This document shows, one piece after another, positions 15,544-24,600 of a stretch of 64,000 nt of DNA (the first letter of the stretch is position 1; each line of letters begins with the position of its first letter). The DNA lies in the NCBI GenBank assembly GCA_027487555.1, contig JAIYDI010000012.1, forward strand, positions 1-64,000, given 5' to 3'. The notes below the pieces were generated by a model. That model had not been told where the DNA came from. It was given only the letters and a program-made list of their open reading frames with translations, and ran no database searches. The position numbers and the translations under genes were made by a program. The DNA is from Hyphomicrobiales bacterium. Its GTDB lineage: Bacteria > Pseudomonadota > Alphaproteobacteria > Rhizobiales > Devosiaceae.

Positions 15544-16481
15544 CAGAGGCCGGCAACTGTGCGAGGGCCGGCGGCGATTTCGACGGTGCCGGCGCCCGTG
15601 GCGGTGCCGGTGAGGATCTTGTGGCTGACTGTGTTCATCACCTGCACCGGGGACCCGGCAGCCGCGTCGCCAAGCGCGGTGCCGATGACGCTGAGGGTCA
15701 TCGGGCCGGTGCGCAGCAGCACGGTCACCTGCTGGTTGCGGCGGACGACCATGGGTTCGGTGAGGTCGGAGAGCTTGAGCATCAGCCCGGCACGGGCATT
15801 GCGCCGCAGCGCCTTGCCCACAACGTCGGCCTGGCTGTCGATGCCGGTTTGGGTCGCGAGTTCGTAGGCGACCGGCTTCATCTCGACATCGGCCGCGGTG
15901 ATGATGTCGCCAGCGGCGATGGTCTGGCTGAGATGCGGCACCGCCACCATCAGTTGCACGCGGCCGGTGAGGCGCATCGGTTTCTGATAGCCCGCGACGC
16001 GAAATGTGGCGGTGAAGATGCGGCCGCCGGGCACATAGTCCAGATCGGTGAGAGCGACGGGCTCGGGTTCTGCAGCGGCCTCGACTTCGGGGGCAATATC
16101 GAAACGCGTATCGATGGTGACGCCAGCCGGCACGAGGTTGCGTCCGAGCATTTCGCTCGCGACAAGGCTGCTCAGCGTGGTGGCATCGACAAGAGTCGCA
16201 TCACGGGTGACGCGCACCGAGGTGAGGTCGCCCGCGATGAAATCGGCGAGGCCGACCTTGCTGGCCGCGGCGCGGATTGCGGCGACGCTGACCATGCCGG
16301 CGGTGCCGGGCTGCGGCGCGCGGAACAGCGGCTGCTCCGCGAGGAGGCCTGCATCGGTGAACAGATCGCCCACGGTGACTATCTCGCCGGTGACAAGAAT
16401 CTCGGGCTTCAGCTCTGGCGCGGCAAAGGCGGCGCCCTGCAGCGCGACAAGAACGGCGGTCAGCGCCATGATCGACTTCAT
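15543..16481 (-). CDS. flgA: P-ring assembly chaperone FlgA
   Basis: Periplasmic chaperone for P-ring formation. It has 312 residues with a signal peptide (MKSIMALTAVLVALQGAAFA). The C-terminal SAF domain is recognisable in AVPHLSQTIAAGDIITAADVEM, VGKALRRNARAGLMLKLSDL and the end VMNTVSHKILTGTATGAGTV. At over 300 residues it is longer than the short enterobacterial FlgA, like other alphaproteobacterial forms. It starts 11 bp after the flgG stop and overlaps flgH by one base. Confidence 0.93.
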   Translation of the reverse strand: MKSIMALTAVLVALQGAAFAAPELKPEILVTGEIVTVGDLFTDAGLLAEQPLFRAPQPGTAGMVSVAAIRAAASKVGLADFIAGDLTSVRVTRDATLVDATTLSSLVASEMLGRNLVPAGVTIDTRFDIAPEVEAAAEPEPVALTDLDYVPGGRIFTATFRVAGYQKPMRLTGRVQLMVAVPHLSQTIAAGDIITAADVEMKPVAYELATQTGIDSQADVVGKALRRNARAGLMLKLSDLTEPMVVRRNQQVTVLLRTGPMTLSVIGTALGDAAAGSPVQVMNTVSHKILTGTATGAGTVEIAAGPRTVAGL

Positions 16482-16492
16482 TCAGCCCTCCC

Positions 16493-17278
16493 TTAGCGAA
16501 GCTGCGACGTGGACTGCATCATCTCGTCGGCACCCGAGATGACGCGCGCATTCATTTCGTAGGCGCGCTGGGCAGCGATGAGGTCGGCGATCTCGGTGAC
16601 GGAGTTGACATTGGATGCTTCGAGATAGCCCTGAAGCAGATCGCCCATGCCGTCGGTATCGGGCGTGCCGGTCTGCGCGGCGCCGCTCGAGGCGGTTTCG
16701 AGATAGAGGTTGTCGCCGATGCCCTGCAGGCCGGCGGTATTGACGAAGCGGGCGAGCTGCAACTGGCCAATGGCCGTCGGCGTCGTCGAGGTGCCCAGAT
16801 AGGCCTCCACGGTGCCGTCATTGCTGATCGAGACGGAATTGGCGTTCGACGGAATGACGATGCCCGGCGAGATGGTGTAGCCGTTGACATTGACCAGCTG
16901 GCCGGTGTCGTCGCGCTCGAAGGAGCCATCGCGGGTATAGGCCGTGTTGCCATCGGGCATCTGCACCATGAAGAAGCCTTCGCCGCGGATGGCGACATCG
17001 AGTTCCTTCTCCGTCTGGGTGACGGTGCCCTGGCTCATGATGCGCGGGGTGGCCACCGTCTTGACGCCCGAGCCGATCTCGATGCCGGCGGGGACCAGCG
17101 TGCCGGTCTCCGACGTGGTGGCACCGGCACGGCGGTGGGCCTGGTAGAGCAGATCCTGGAACTCCGCACGCTGGCGCTTGTAGCCGGTGGTGCGCATGTT
17201 CGCGATGTTGTTGGAAATCACTTCGACGTTGCGTTCCTGCGCGGACATGCCGGTGGAAGCGATGTAGAGGGCTTTCAT
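16493..17278 (-). CDS. flgG: Distal rod protein FlgG
   Basis: Structural protein of the distal flagellar rod, 261 residues. The N-terminal rod motif MKALYIASTGMSAQERNVEV and SNNIANMRTTGYKRQRAEFQ is diagnostic, FQDLLYQAHRRAG is the FlgG-specific region, and the C-terminal EMNARVISGADEMMQSTSQL matches the family end. It is exported by the flagellar type III system, so it has no signal peptide. It lies 12 bp after flgF and 11 bp before flgA. Confidence 0.97.
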   Translation of the reverse strand: MKALYIASTGMSAQERNVEVISNNIANMRTTGYKRQRAEFQDLLYQAHRRAGATTSETGTLVPAGIEIGSGVKTVATPRIMSQGTVTQTEKELDVAIRGEGFFMVQMPDGNTAYTRDGSFERDDTGQLVNVNGYTISPGIVIPSNANSVSISNDGTVEAYLGTSTTPTAIGQLQLARFVNTAGLQGIGDNLYLETASSGAAQTGTPDTDGMGDLLQGYLEASNVNSVTEIADLIAAQRAYEMNARVISGADEMMQSTSQLR

Positions 17279-17290
17279 GTGTTCGCTCCC

Positions 17291-18028
17291 TTAAGCCGAC
17301 AGCGAGCCGAGGCGCTGAATGGCGTTGCGCCGCAGGTCATCCTGCTGCGAAATCAGGCTGGCGACGCTCTGGTAGGAGCGCTGCACACGGATCATCTGCG
17401 CAATTTCGCTGATGCCCGAGACGTTGGATTTTTCGATGGAGCCCTGCATGATGCGGGTCGCGGCGGCCGGCTGCGGCGTACCGCCCGACCACAGGTTGCT
17501 GCCATCGCGAGCAAGCTCCTGCGGGTTGGCGAACTCGACGACCGCCAGCTTGCCCTTGATCCCCTGGCTGGAGGAGATGGTGCCGTCGCGGCCGATATTG
17601 ATGTCGGTATCGGCGGCAGTGAAGGTGATCGGGCCGCCATCGCCAAGCACCTCGTTGCCGGCCAGATCGACCAGCGTGCCTTCGGAATTGACGACGAGCG
17701 AGCCGGAGCGGGTATAGCGCTCGCCGGCAGGGGTCTGCACGGTGAGGAAGCCTTCGCCCTCCAGCGCCACATCGAGTGGGTTGCCGGTCTGCACCATGGC
17801 GCCCTGCGACATGTCGTGAGCGGTGGCCCAATCCTGCGTGTAGCTCAACTGCTGATCCACGAAGGCAAAGTCCCGGTCGCGTGCGACGGGCATCTTGTAC
17901 TCTTCGAAAAGCAGATCCTCTGCCTTGAAGCCGGAGGTGTTGAGATTGGCGATGTTATTCGCCACAACATCCATCTGGCGCTGCAAGGCCACCTGTCGCG
18001 ACAGGCTGATGAGCTGCGCATTCTCCAT
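17291..18028 (-). CDS. flgF: Proximal rod protein FlgF
   Basis: Flagellar proximal rod protein, 245 residues from the ATG at 18028, which follows GGGGAC at good spacing and gives the expected start MENAQLISLSRQVALQRQ. ANNIANLNTSGFKAEDLLFE is the rod-family motif, and the C-terminal SGISEIAQMIRVQRSYQSVA fits FlgF. An in-frame 36-residue upstream extension to 18136 is not conserved in style and was rejected. It is the first gene of the flgF-flgG-flgA-flgH operon, divergent from fliL, with the inverted repeat at 18156-18178 in its leader. Confidence 0.95.
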   Translation of the reverse strand: MENAQLISLSRQVALQRQMDVVANNIANLNTSGFKAEDLLFEEYKMPVARDRDFAFVDQQLSYTQDWATAHDMSQGAMVQTGNPLDVALEGEGFLTVQTPAGERYTRSGSLVVNSEGTLVDLAGNEVLGDGGPITFTAADTDINIGRDGTISSSQGIKGKLAVVEFANPQELARDGSNLWSGGTPQPAAATRIMQGSIEKSNVSGISEIAQMIRVQRSYQSVASLISQQDDLRRNAIQRLGSLSA

Positions 18029-18155
18029 GGCGCAAAGTCCCCGGTTAATTCCCCGAACCAGCCAACTTCCCCAAGCCGGCAGGCTCGCCATTAACACTGC
18101 AGAAACCATGCCAAGCAGGTTTGTAAGCAAAATCAATTATTTATAGGGAGTGCTC

Positions 18156-18178
18156 ACTCGGCGAAAATTGCCGAGTGC
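18156..18178. promoter_or_regulatory. Flagellar inverted-repeat motif, copy 5 (flgF/fliL)
   Basis: CACTCGGC and GCCGAGTG form perfect 8-bp arms around a seven-base A+T-rich centre; the core GGCG-N5-TGCC is one mismatch from the other copies. It lies on the flgF side of the flgF/fliL divergent control region. Confidence 0.5.
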
Positions 18179-18200
18179 AACACCTCGGTAACTTCGACCC

Positions 18201-18213
18201 GGCAAAAACTGCC
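18201..18213. promoter_or_regulatory. Flagellar inverted-repeat motif, copy 6 (fliL)
   Basis: GGCA-N5-TGCC with an A-rich spacer, flanked by CCC and CGG. It is 107 bp before fliL and 17 bp before a CtrA-like box, mirroring the arrangement at fliX and flgB. Confidence 0.5.
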
Positions 18214-18229
18214 CGGTTTGGCACAGATT

Positions 18230-18245
18230 GTAACCAATCGTTAAC
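18230..18245 (+). promoter_or_regulatory. CtrA-like box, imperfect (fliL)
   Basis: GTAA-N7-TTAAC: the second half-site and the spacing match the CtrA consensus, the first half has one mismatch. It is 75 bp before the fliL start. Caulobacter fliL is CtrA-controlled, which makes this plausible. Confidence 0.5.
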
Positions 18246-18319
18246 TCTCTGCGCATTAGCTCGATGTCAGGTGTCGGAATCGCCGGTTCAGCGCCGGCTT
18301 CCCTGGGGGTTTCGAGAAA

Positions 18320-18805
18320 ATGGCGGCAGAAGCCGAAATCGCGGAAGTCGAAGGCAAGAAGAAGCCGCCCATCATGCTGATCGCCATTGCGGCGGCGGTA
18401 GTGGTGTTGCTCGGCGGTGGGGCCGCGGCCTTCATGCTGATGTCCGGGTCGAAAACCGAGGAAGCTCACGGCGACGCGCACGGTGCGGCAGCCGAGCACG
18501 AAGGCTTCGTGTTCAACCTCCCCACAATGACGGTGAACCTCAACGCAACCGGTGGCAATGCGGCCTTCATGAAGCTCACCGTCGCGCTCGAAGTGGCGAA
18601 TGAAGAGGTGATGACCGAGATCCAGCCACGGATGGCCAAGGTCATCGACGCCTTCCAGGTCTATCTGCGCGAACTGCGCCTCAGCGACCTCGAGGGGTCG
18701 GCGGGGATCTACCGATTGAAGGAAGAGCTGCGCCGCCGCGTCAATCTCGCTATATTCCCGCAGCAGGTGGACGCTATCCTGTTCAAAGAAATCCTGGTGC
18801 AGTAA
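18320..18805 (+). CDS. fliL: Flagellar basal-body protein FliL
   Basis: A 161-residue single-pass inner-membrane protein that surrounds the stator and supports motor torque. A short charged cytoplasmic start with KKKPP leads into the transmembrane helix (IMLIAIAAAVVVLLGGGAAA), then a His/Ala linker and the periplasmic domain (FVFNLPTMTVNLN, FMKLTVALEV, the helix after VMTEIQPRMAKVIDAFQVYL, and the end VDAILFKEILVQ). The stop overlaps the fliM start (TAATG). Confidence 0.95.
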   Translation: MAAEAEIAEVEGKKKPPIMLIAIAAAVVVLLGGGAAAFMLMSGSKTEEAHGDAHGAAAEHEGFVFNLPTMTVNLNATGGNAAFMKLTVALEVANEEVMTEIQPRMAKVIDAFQVYLRELRLSDLEGSAGIYRLKEELRRRVNLAIFPQQVDAILFKEILVQ

Positions 18806-19950
18806 TGCCCGGCGACCAGGACAAGCTCAGCGACGATTGGGATCCGGGCGTCGCACCCGCCATTGGCGACGGCCCGCCGGAGGACATCCCCCCCGAATGG
18901 GCGGCGATGCTGGCAGAAGACGCCAATGGCGAGGGCACGAACACCGACCGGGTGCTGAACCAGGACGAGATCGACAGCCTGTTGGGTTTTGACCCGAACG
19001 CCTCCTCGAGCCAGGAACTGACCGGCGTCCAGGCACTGATCAACTCGGCGCTGGTTTCCTACGAACGCCTGCCCATGCTCGAAATCGTCTTCGACCGCAT
19101 GGTGCGGCTGTCGACGACAAGCCTGCGCAATTTCACCTCCGACAATGTCGAGGTGGCGCTCGACTCGATCTCGTCGGTGCGCTTCGGCGATTATCTCAAC
19201 TCCATTCCGCTGCCGGCCATCCTCTCGGTTATCAAGGCCGAGGAATGGGACAATTTCGGGCTGCTGACGGTCGACAGCTCGCTGATCTATTCGATGATCG
19301 ACGTCTTGCTGGGGGGGCGCCGCGTTGGCGCTGCGATCCGCGTCGAAGGCCGGCCCTACACGACGATCGAGATGACGCTGGCGCGGCGCATGATCGAGGT
19401 GATCCTCGAGGACACGCGCAAGGCCTTCGAGCCCTTGACCGAAGTCACCTTCAAGATCGAGCGGCTCGAAACCAATCCGCGTTTCGCCGCGATCTCGCGT
19501 CCTGCCAATGCGGCGATCCTGATCGAACTCAGGATCGAGATGGATGATCGTGGCGGCAAGATCGAAATCCTGCTGCCCTACGCCACAATCGAGCCCATCC
19601 GCGAGCAGTTGCTCCAGATGTATATGGGCGAAAAGTTCGGCCGTGACCCGATCTGGGAAGGTCATCTCGCGACCGAGATCTATTCGGCCGATGTCGAGAT
19701 CGATGCGATCCTTCACGAAGTGGACCTGCCGCTGAGCCGCGTGCTGAGCCTCAAGCCGGGCGACACCGTGATGTTCGACCGCTCGCCAACCGATCCCGTG
19801 CGGTTGCGTTGCGGCGATATCGAACTGACCCAGGCGATCATGGGCCATATCGGCGAACACGTGTCGGTGCGGGTCAACCGCCCGCTCAACCCGCCCAAGG
19901 TCACCATGGCCGCATTCGAAGCCCTCGACGAACAAAGGGAAGCACGCTGA
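18805..19950 (+). CDS. fliM: Flagellar motor switch protein FliM
   Basis: C-ring protein that binds phosphorylated CheY and sets rotation direction. It has 381 residues: an N-terminal tail with LNQDEIDSLLGF (the conserved FliM start, here after an acidic extension of about 50 residues), the middle CheC-like domain (DRMVRLSTTSLRNFTS, SVRFGDYLNSIPLPAIL, GLLTVDSSLIYSMIDVLLGG) and the C-terminal FliN-like SpoA domain (PLSRVLSLKPGDTVMFD). The extended N terminus is longer than in E. coli. It is coupled to fliL upstream and to the DUF6468 gene downstream by one-base overlaps. Confidence 0.95.
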   Translation: MPGDQDKLSDDWDPGVAPAIGDGPPEDIPPEWAAMLAEDANGEGTNTDRVLNQDEIDSLLGFDPNASSSQELTGVQALINSALVSYERLPMLEIVFDRMVRLSTTSLRNFTSDNVEVALDSISSVRFGDYLNSIPLPAILSVIKAEEWDNFGLLTVDSSLIYSMIDVLLGGRRVGAAIRVEGRPYTTIEMTLARRMIEVILEDTRKAFEPLTEVTFKIERLETNPRFAAISRPANAAILIELRIEMDDRGGKIEILLPYATIEPIREQLLQMYMGEKFGRDPIWEGHLATEIYSADVEIDAILHEVDLPLSRVLSLKPGDTVMFDRSPTDPVRLRCGDIELTQAIMGHIGEHVSVRVNRPLNPPKVTMAAFEALDEQREAR

Positions 19951-20411
19951 TGTTCGGATTGCCGTTCGGTCTCATCGTCGAAACGTTGGTCGCGATTTTG
20001 CTGGCGACAACAATCGGTTACTGCGTTGTGCTGAATAGGCGCCTGAAGCGACTCCACTCAGACCGCGACCAGTTGCGCAAAATGGTCACGGACCTGATCA
20101 CCGCTACCAACCTCGCCAATTCCGCGATCAAGGAGCTGAAGACCACTGCCATTGAAGCCGAACAGGTGCTGCAGACGCGGCTCGACGAGGCCGAGCGCTT
20201 TGGGGTGGAACTGGCGCAGCACGTATCGGCCGGCCAGCAGGTAATGGACAAGATTGCCCGGATCACCAGCGCGGCCCGAGCGCCGTCGGGTACCGCGACA
20301 CTGAGCATGGCGCCGACCCCGGTAGTGGAACTGCATCCCGAGCAGAACCGGCTGGCTCTGGCGCTCGAACAACTGGCCTCACGGCCACGCATCCGGGGTG
20401 ACGCAGCATGA
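19950..20411 (+). CDS. DUF6468-type flagellar-cluster protein
   Basis: A 153-residue protein with one N-terminal transmembrane helix (VETLVAILLATTIGYCVVL), then NRRLKRLHSDRDQLRKMVTD and a long predicted coiled coil to about residue 90, followed by a Pro/Ala-rich tail. The helix, the LNRRL turn and the following Arg-rich segment are typical of DUF6468, a family found beside fliM and motE-like genes in alphaproteobacteria. The ATG overlaps the fliM stop by one base, and its own stop overlaps the next gene by four. A role at the cytoplasmic face of the motor is plausible but not established. Confidence 0.8.
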   Translation: MFGLPFGLIVETLVAILLATTIGYCVVLNRRLKRLHSDRDQLRKMVTDLITATNLANSAIKELKTTAIEAEQVLQTRLDEAERFGVELAQHVSAGQQVMDKIARITSAARAPSGTATLSMAPTPVVELHPEQNRLALALEQLASRPRIRGDAA

Positions 20412-21484
20412 AGCGCCCCCAACTGAAGGCTCCCCGCCTGCTGCCGGTGGTGATTGCCGCCGGCGCGGCGCTCTTGTTGTTCAAGGGCATCGGGATCCTT
20501 TCGGGTGACGGTTATGTGCTGACAGGCCCGAGTGCGGCGATCGCCGCGGGCGGAGGCGGTGGGCATGGCGGCGGCGAGGAAGCTGCCACGGGCGGAGAGG
20601 GGGGTGACACGACAATGTCACTGCCGTCCGACCCGAGCCTCGAAGATACGAGCCCGACCCTGGAGGACACCAGCGTGACGCTTGGTGAGGGGGAAAAGGC
20701 CGAATCAGGCGACCATGGCGGATCAGGCGACAAAGCCAAGTCCGACGAACACGCGGCAGAGGGCGAACACGCGGCAGAGGGCGAGCACACCGCCGAAGGC
20801 GACGCAAAGCCGGCGGCCGAGGGTGCCGCCACTGCATGTCCGCCAACGGACGCTGCCGCTGCGGCAGCTGAGGCCGGGCATTCCGACGCCAAGGCATCGG
20901 GCGAGTACGGTGAGGCGGCGGAAGGGGAGGCGGCCGCCGCGACCGATTGCATCCCGACAACGGCGTCGGGGGATGCCCTGCCGATGATGACAAACGGGGC
21001 CGGAGAAGTCGTGCCGGTCTCTGATGCGACTGCCGGAAGCACGCCGCAGATCCTTGAGCGCTTGGGTGAGCGCCGCACCGAACTCGACAATCGTGCCGCG
21101 GAGCTCGACGCGCGCGAGGCATTGCTGGCCGCGACCGAGAGGCAGCTTGAGGAAAAGAACGCCGCGCTCAAGGCGCTTGAGGAGCAGCTTGCGCAAAAGG
21201 AGCTGCAGACCAAGGCCGAGGATGGCCAGCAGATGGCAGCGCTCGTAACCATGTACGAGCAGATGAAGCCCAAGGATGCCGCCTTGATCCTCGGGCAGCT
21301 CGACCTCGAGACGCTGACCCGCGTCGCCAAGGCGATCAGCCCACGCAAGATGGGCCCAATCCTTGCAAGGATGGACCCGGCCAAGGCCGAGGCGCTGACG
21401 GCCGCGCTGGCTGCCGTGCCGGTTGCGGACAATGACATGGCTGCTACGGACCTGGGGCAATTGCCGCAGATCGTCGGCAACTAG
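20408..21484 (+). CDS. MotE/MgtE-N-like flagellar protein with acidic linker
   Basis: A 358-residue protein. It begins with a membrane anchor (LPVVIAAGAALLLFKGIGIL), continues with a long low-complexity region (about residues 40-210) rich in Gly, Ala, Glu and His and containing the tandem unit EHAAEG, then a coiled coil (ERRTELDNRAAELDAREALL to LEEQLAQKEL), and ends with a globular MgtE-N/MotE-like domain (LVTMYEQMKPKDAALILGQL, TLTRVAKAISPRKMGPILAR). In Sinorhizobium, MotE is a periplasmic chaperone for the motor protein MotC. The linker is much longer than in typical MotE. ATGA overlap with the DUF6468 gene places it in the fliL operon. Confidence 0.8.
   Translation: MKRPQLKAPRLLPVVIAAGAALLLFKGIGILSGDGYVLTGPSAAIAAGGGGGHGGGEEAATGGEGGDTTMSLPSDPSLEDTSPTLEDTSVTLGEGEKAESGDHGGSGDKAKSDEHAAEGEHAAEGEHTAEGDAKPAAEGAATACPPTDAAAAAAEAGHSDAKASGEYGEAAEGEAAAATDCIPTTASGDALPMMTNGAGEVVPVSDATAGSTPQILERLGERRTELDNRAAELDAREALLAATERQLEEKNAALKALEEQLAQKELQTKAEDGQQMAALVTMYEQMKPKDAALILGQLDLETLTRVAKAISPRKMGPILARMDPAKAEALTAALAAVPVADNDMAATDLGQLPQIVGN
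20747..20800 (+). repeat. 18-bp tandem repeat inside MotE-like gene
   Basis: Two perfect 18-bp units (20747-20764 and 20765-20782) and a third diverged unit to 20800, encoding EHAAEG, EHAAEG, EHTAEG. It keeps the frame and lies in the disordered linker, so unit number could vary between strains without breaking the gene. Confidence 0.9.
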
Positions 21485-21617
21485 GACGCTTCCGGCAAGA
21501 GCGGCAACACCTTTCCGGTTCCACAGAGCGACAGTGGATCGGTCGTGTCCATGTGCTGGTTTCATTCTTCGAGCAAAGATCGGGCGCCGGCCGAAACAGC
21601 TTGGTTGATCAAGGCGG

Positions 21618-21633
21618 TTAGCGGGACGTTAAG
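21618..21633 (+). promoter_or_regulatory. CtrA-like box, imperfect (TPR protein gene)
   Basis: TTAG-N7-TTAAG, one mismatch in each half from the CtrA consensus but with correct spacing, 26 bp before the start of the 1135-residue protein gene. Confidence 0.35.
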
Positions 21634-21659
21634 CCCCCAAACCCTATGATGCCCGAAGG

Positions 21660-24600
21660 ATGGCACAGGCGGCAGAAGCCGGCATGATTCTTCGGGCGGC
21701 ACAGCGAGGTAAAGGGCTCGCGCCAATCTGGCGCGCTGTCACAGTGCTTTTGCTCGTCCTGATGTCGACCTTGCCCGCCATTGCTGCGGACAAGGCGCAG
21801 TTGCTGGTGACGCAGGAAGAGGGCTATGCCCGCATGATCGTGGTGTTTCCCACCCGCAACGACCTGCCGAGCTACTCGGTGAAGTACGAGAATGGCGTCC
21901 TCGCCATCAATTTCGACCAGCCCGTCGACGTACTCGTGCCCGATGTCGAACTCGCGATCCCGGATTATGCCACAATCGCCCGTGTGGACCCCGACAACAA
22001 GGGCATCCGCATCGGGTTGCGCAATGCGGTGAATATCAACCGCATGGAAGCGGGCGAAAAATTGTTCATCGACCTGCTGCCTGCGAATTGGCAGGGCCTG
22101 CCTCCGGCGCTGCCTGCCGAGGTGGTGGCGGAGTTGACCGAGCGCGCGAAGCGGGCCGCGGAGAAGGCGGCGCAGGACCAGAAGGCCGCCGAGGCCAAGC
22201 GCATCAACCCCACTGCCACTGTGCGGGTGGGCGAGAACCCGACCTTCCTGCGGTTGCAGTTCGACTGGTCGGCGGACACAAAGGCCGAGTTCGTGGCGGC
22301 GCCCGGTTCTGGGACCATCGACTTCGACTGGCCGGTGTCGATCGACCTCTATCCGCTCGAGGGTGACCTGCCGTCAGCCTTCAAGGGCGCCAAGAACAGC
22401 GTGTCGGCCAACGGCTCGCGCGTTGTGCTCAATGTCGGCGAAGACGTGGTGCCGCGCTTTTATGAACTGGGGCCACGCAGTTTCATCGTCGATATCGATA
22501 TCGACCCAGAGGAGGGCCTGAAGGTAGCCCTCGAACTCGAGGCCAAGGTGAAGGCGGCCCGCGAGAAGCTGGCCGCGGCGGCGACGCAGGAGCAGAACGA
22601 GAAGGACAAGCGGCTGAACTTCGACGATCCGGAGGCGCAGGGCGGGACGGCCATCGCCCTTGGCGGAACCGAAAGCCCGGGCGGCGCCGTGTCGCCGACG
22701 GTTTCGGTCGTCGGCAATACTGTCCGCATCGCCTTCCCATTTGCCGCCGATACGCCGGCTGCGGTGTTCCGGCGCGGCAATATCGTATGGATGGTGTTCG
22801 ACACCGCGCAGATCATCGACCAGCCGCCCCCATCGGATGCACTCTCGGCCATCGCGTCGGCGTTCGAAGTGCTGCCGGCCGGCGATACCAAGGTAGTGCG
22901 GCTCGATCTCTCGGCTGACCGTCTTGCGACGCTGGCGTCGGAGGGCCGCAGCTGGGTGCTGTCGCTTGGCGACGTGCTGCTGGCGGCCACCGAGCCGATG
23001 ACGCTGAGCCGCGTCCGCATGGCCGATGGCACCTACACGATGAAGGCCGATGTCGAGCGACCGGGCGGTGTGCACATCCTGCGCGACCCGGTGGTGGGCG
23101 ACACGCTGCGCGTCGTGACGGTGATGCCGCCGGCCCGCGGGTTGTCGCGTGACCTGAACTATGTGGATTTCGACGCACTGCGCAGTGCGCAGGGGCTGGT
23201 GATCAAGCCCAACAATGACGAACTCGATGTGTCGATTGCCGAAAAGAATGCGGTGATCTCGGCGGCTGGCGGGCTGACCCTTTCGGCGGTGGATGCCACA
23301 CGCGCAGCCGATATCGGGCAGGACCCGATCCGGCGCGAAAGCTTCGTCGACCTGACCGTGTGGCAGGAAGAGGACCCTCGGCGGCTGGCGGAGCGGCTGA
23401 CCGAGCAGATGAGCAAGGCGTCGAGTGGCGAGGGCCGCCTGCGCGACCAGGGGCGGCTCGACCTCGCGGCGCTCTATATCGCCAACAACCTCGTTTACGA
23501 GGCAATCGGCGTATTGGGGGTCGCCGGCAATGACCTGGCGACGGACAATCTGCGACCGCGTGCCAAGCTGCTGCGCGCGATGGCGGACACGCTTGCCACC
23601 CGCACGACCGATGCGCTTGCGACGCTCAACACCGGCAACTTCCCGCAACAGGCCGATGCGCTGATGTGGCGCACGATCGCCAAGACGGATTCGAGTGACT
23701 TCATCGGGGCTCGGCTCGATGCGCTCGCTTCGGAGGCGGTGATCGACAACTATCCGGAGTGGGTGCAGCACAGGTTCAAGTTCGCGGCGATCCGTGCGGC
23801 CGTCGAGACCAAGGACACCGCAATGGCGATCCGGCTGATGGGCGAACTCGATTTTGCCAAGCTCGACTCCGAGGAAGTGAGCCACTTCCAGCTGATGCAG
23901 GGGCGGATCGCCGAGCTCGAGGGCCAGGAAGACAATGCGCTGGACAGTTACGGGCAGGTGATCGCCACCGACGTCCGCCCCACCCGCGCGGAAGCGGTGT
24001 ATCGCACGCTCGCCATCCTAAAGAAGAACGGCAGGATCGACCTCGACAAGGCGACGCAGACGCTTGCCGCCGAGGCGCTGCTCTGGCGCGGCGACCGGCT
24101 CGAGGCGTCGATGGACAGCCTCCTCGCGCAGCTCTACTTCGAGCACAAGGACTATCGTCTCGGCTTCGATACAGTGCGGCAGGCGGCGGCGAACTTCCCT
24201 GAAAACGAGACGATCAGTGCCTTGGCCGATGAGGCGGAGCGACAGTTCGAGGGGCTGTTTCTCAATGGCGGCGCCGACCAATTGCCGGATGTCGATGCGC
24301 TCGCGCTGTTCTACGATTTTCGCCAGCTGACACCCCCCGGCGCCCGCGGTGACGAGATGATCCGCAACCTCGCGCGACGTCTGGTGAAGGTCGATCTGCT
24401 GGCGCAGGCGGGCGATCTGCTGCAATATCAAGTCGACAACCGGCTCGAGGGCATCGGGCGGGCGCAGGTGGCGGCCGATCTTGCGGCAATCCGCATCGCC
24501 GACCGCGATCCCCAGGCGGCGCTGCGCGTGCTGAGCGACACGCGCATTGCGCAATTGCCGCCAGAGCTTGAGCGGCAGCGGCGGGTGCTCGAGGCGCGCG

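Noticed and set aside
14509-15867. A 452-codon forward frame over flgH and flgA
   Set aside because: It begins in repeat DNA and runs antisense to two well-defined flagellar genes.
18218-18235. Sigma-54 promoter suggested by TTTGGCAC before fliL
   Set aside because: GG and GC are not 10 bases apart and no TTGC follows at the right place; the same holds for ATGGCACAGG near 26619.
20408-21484. Considering the MotE-like gene as fliK (hook length)
   Set aside because: It has an N-terminal membrane anchor and a C-terminal MgtE-N/MotE-type domain, not the FliK C-terminal domain.
22374-23885. A 503-codon open frame antisense to the TPR gene
   Set aside because: The sense strand has a signal peptide and repeat structure; the antisense product has none.
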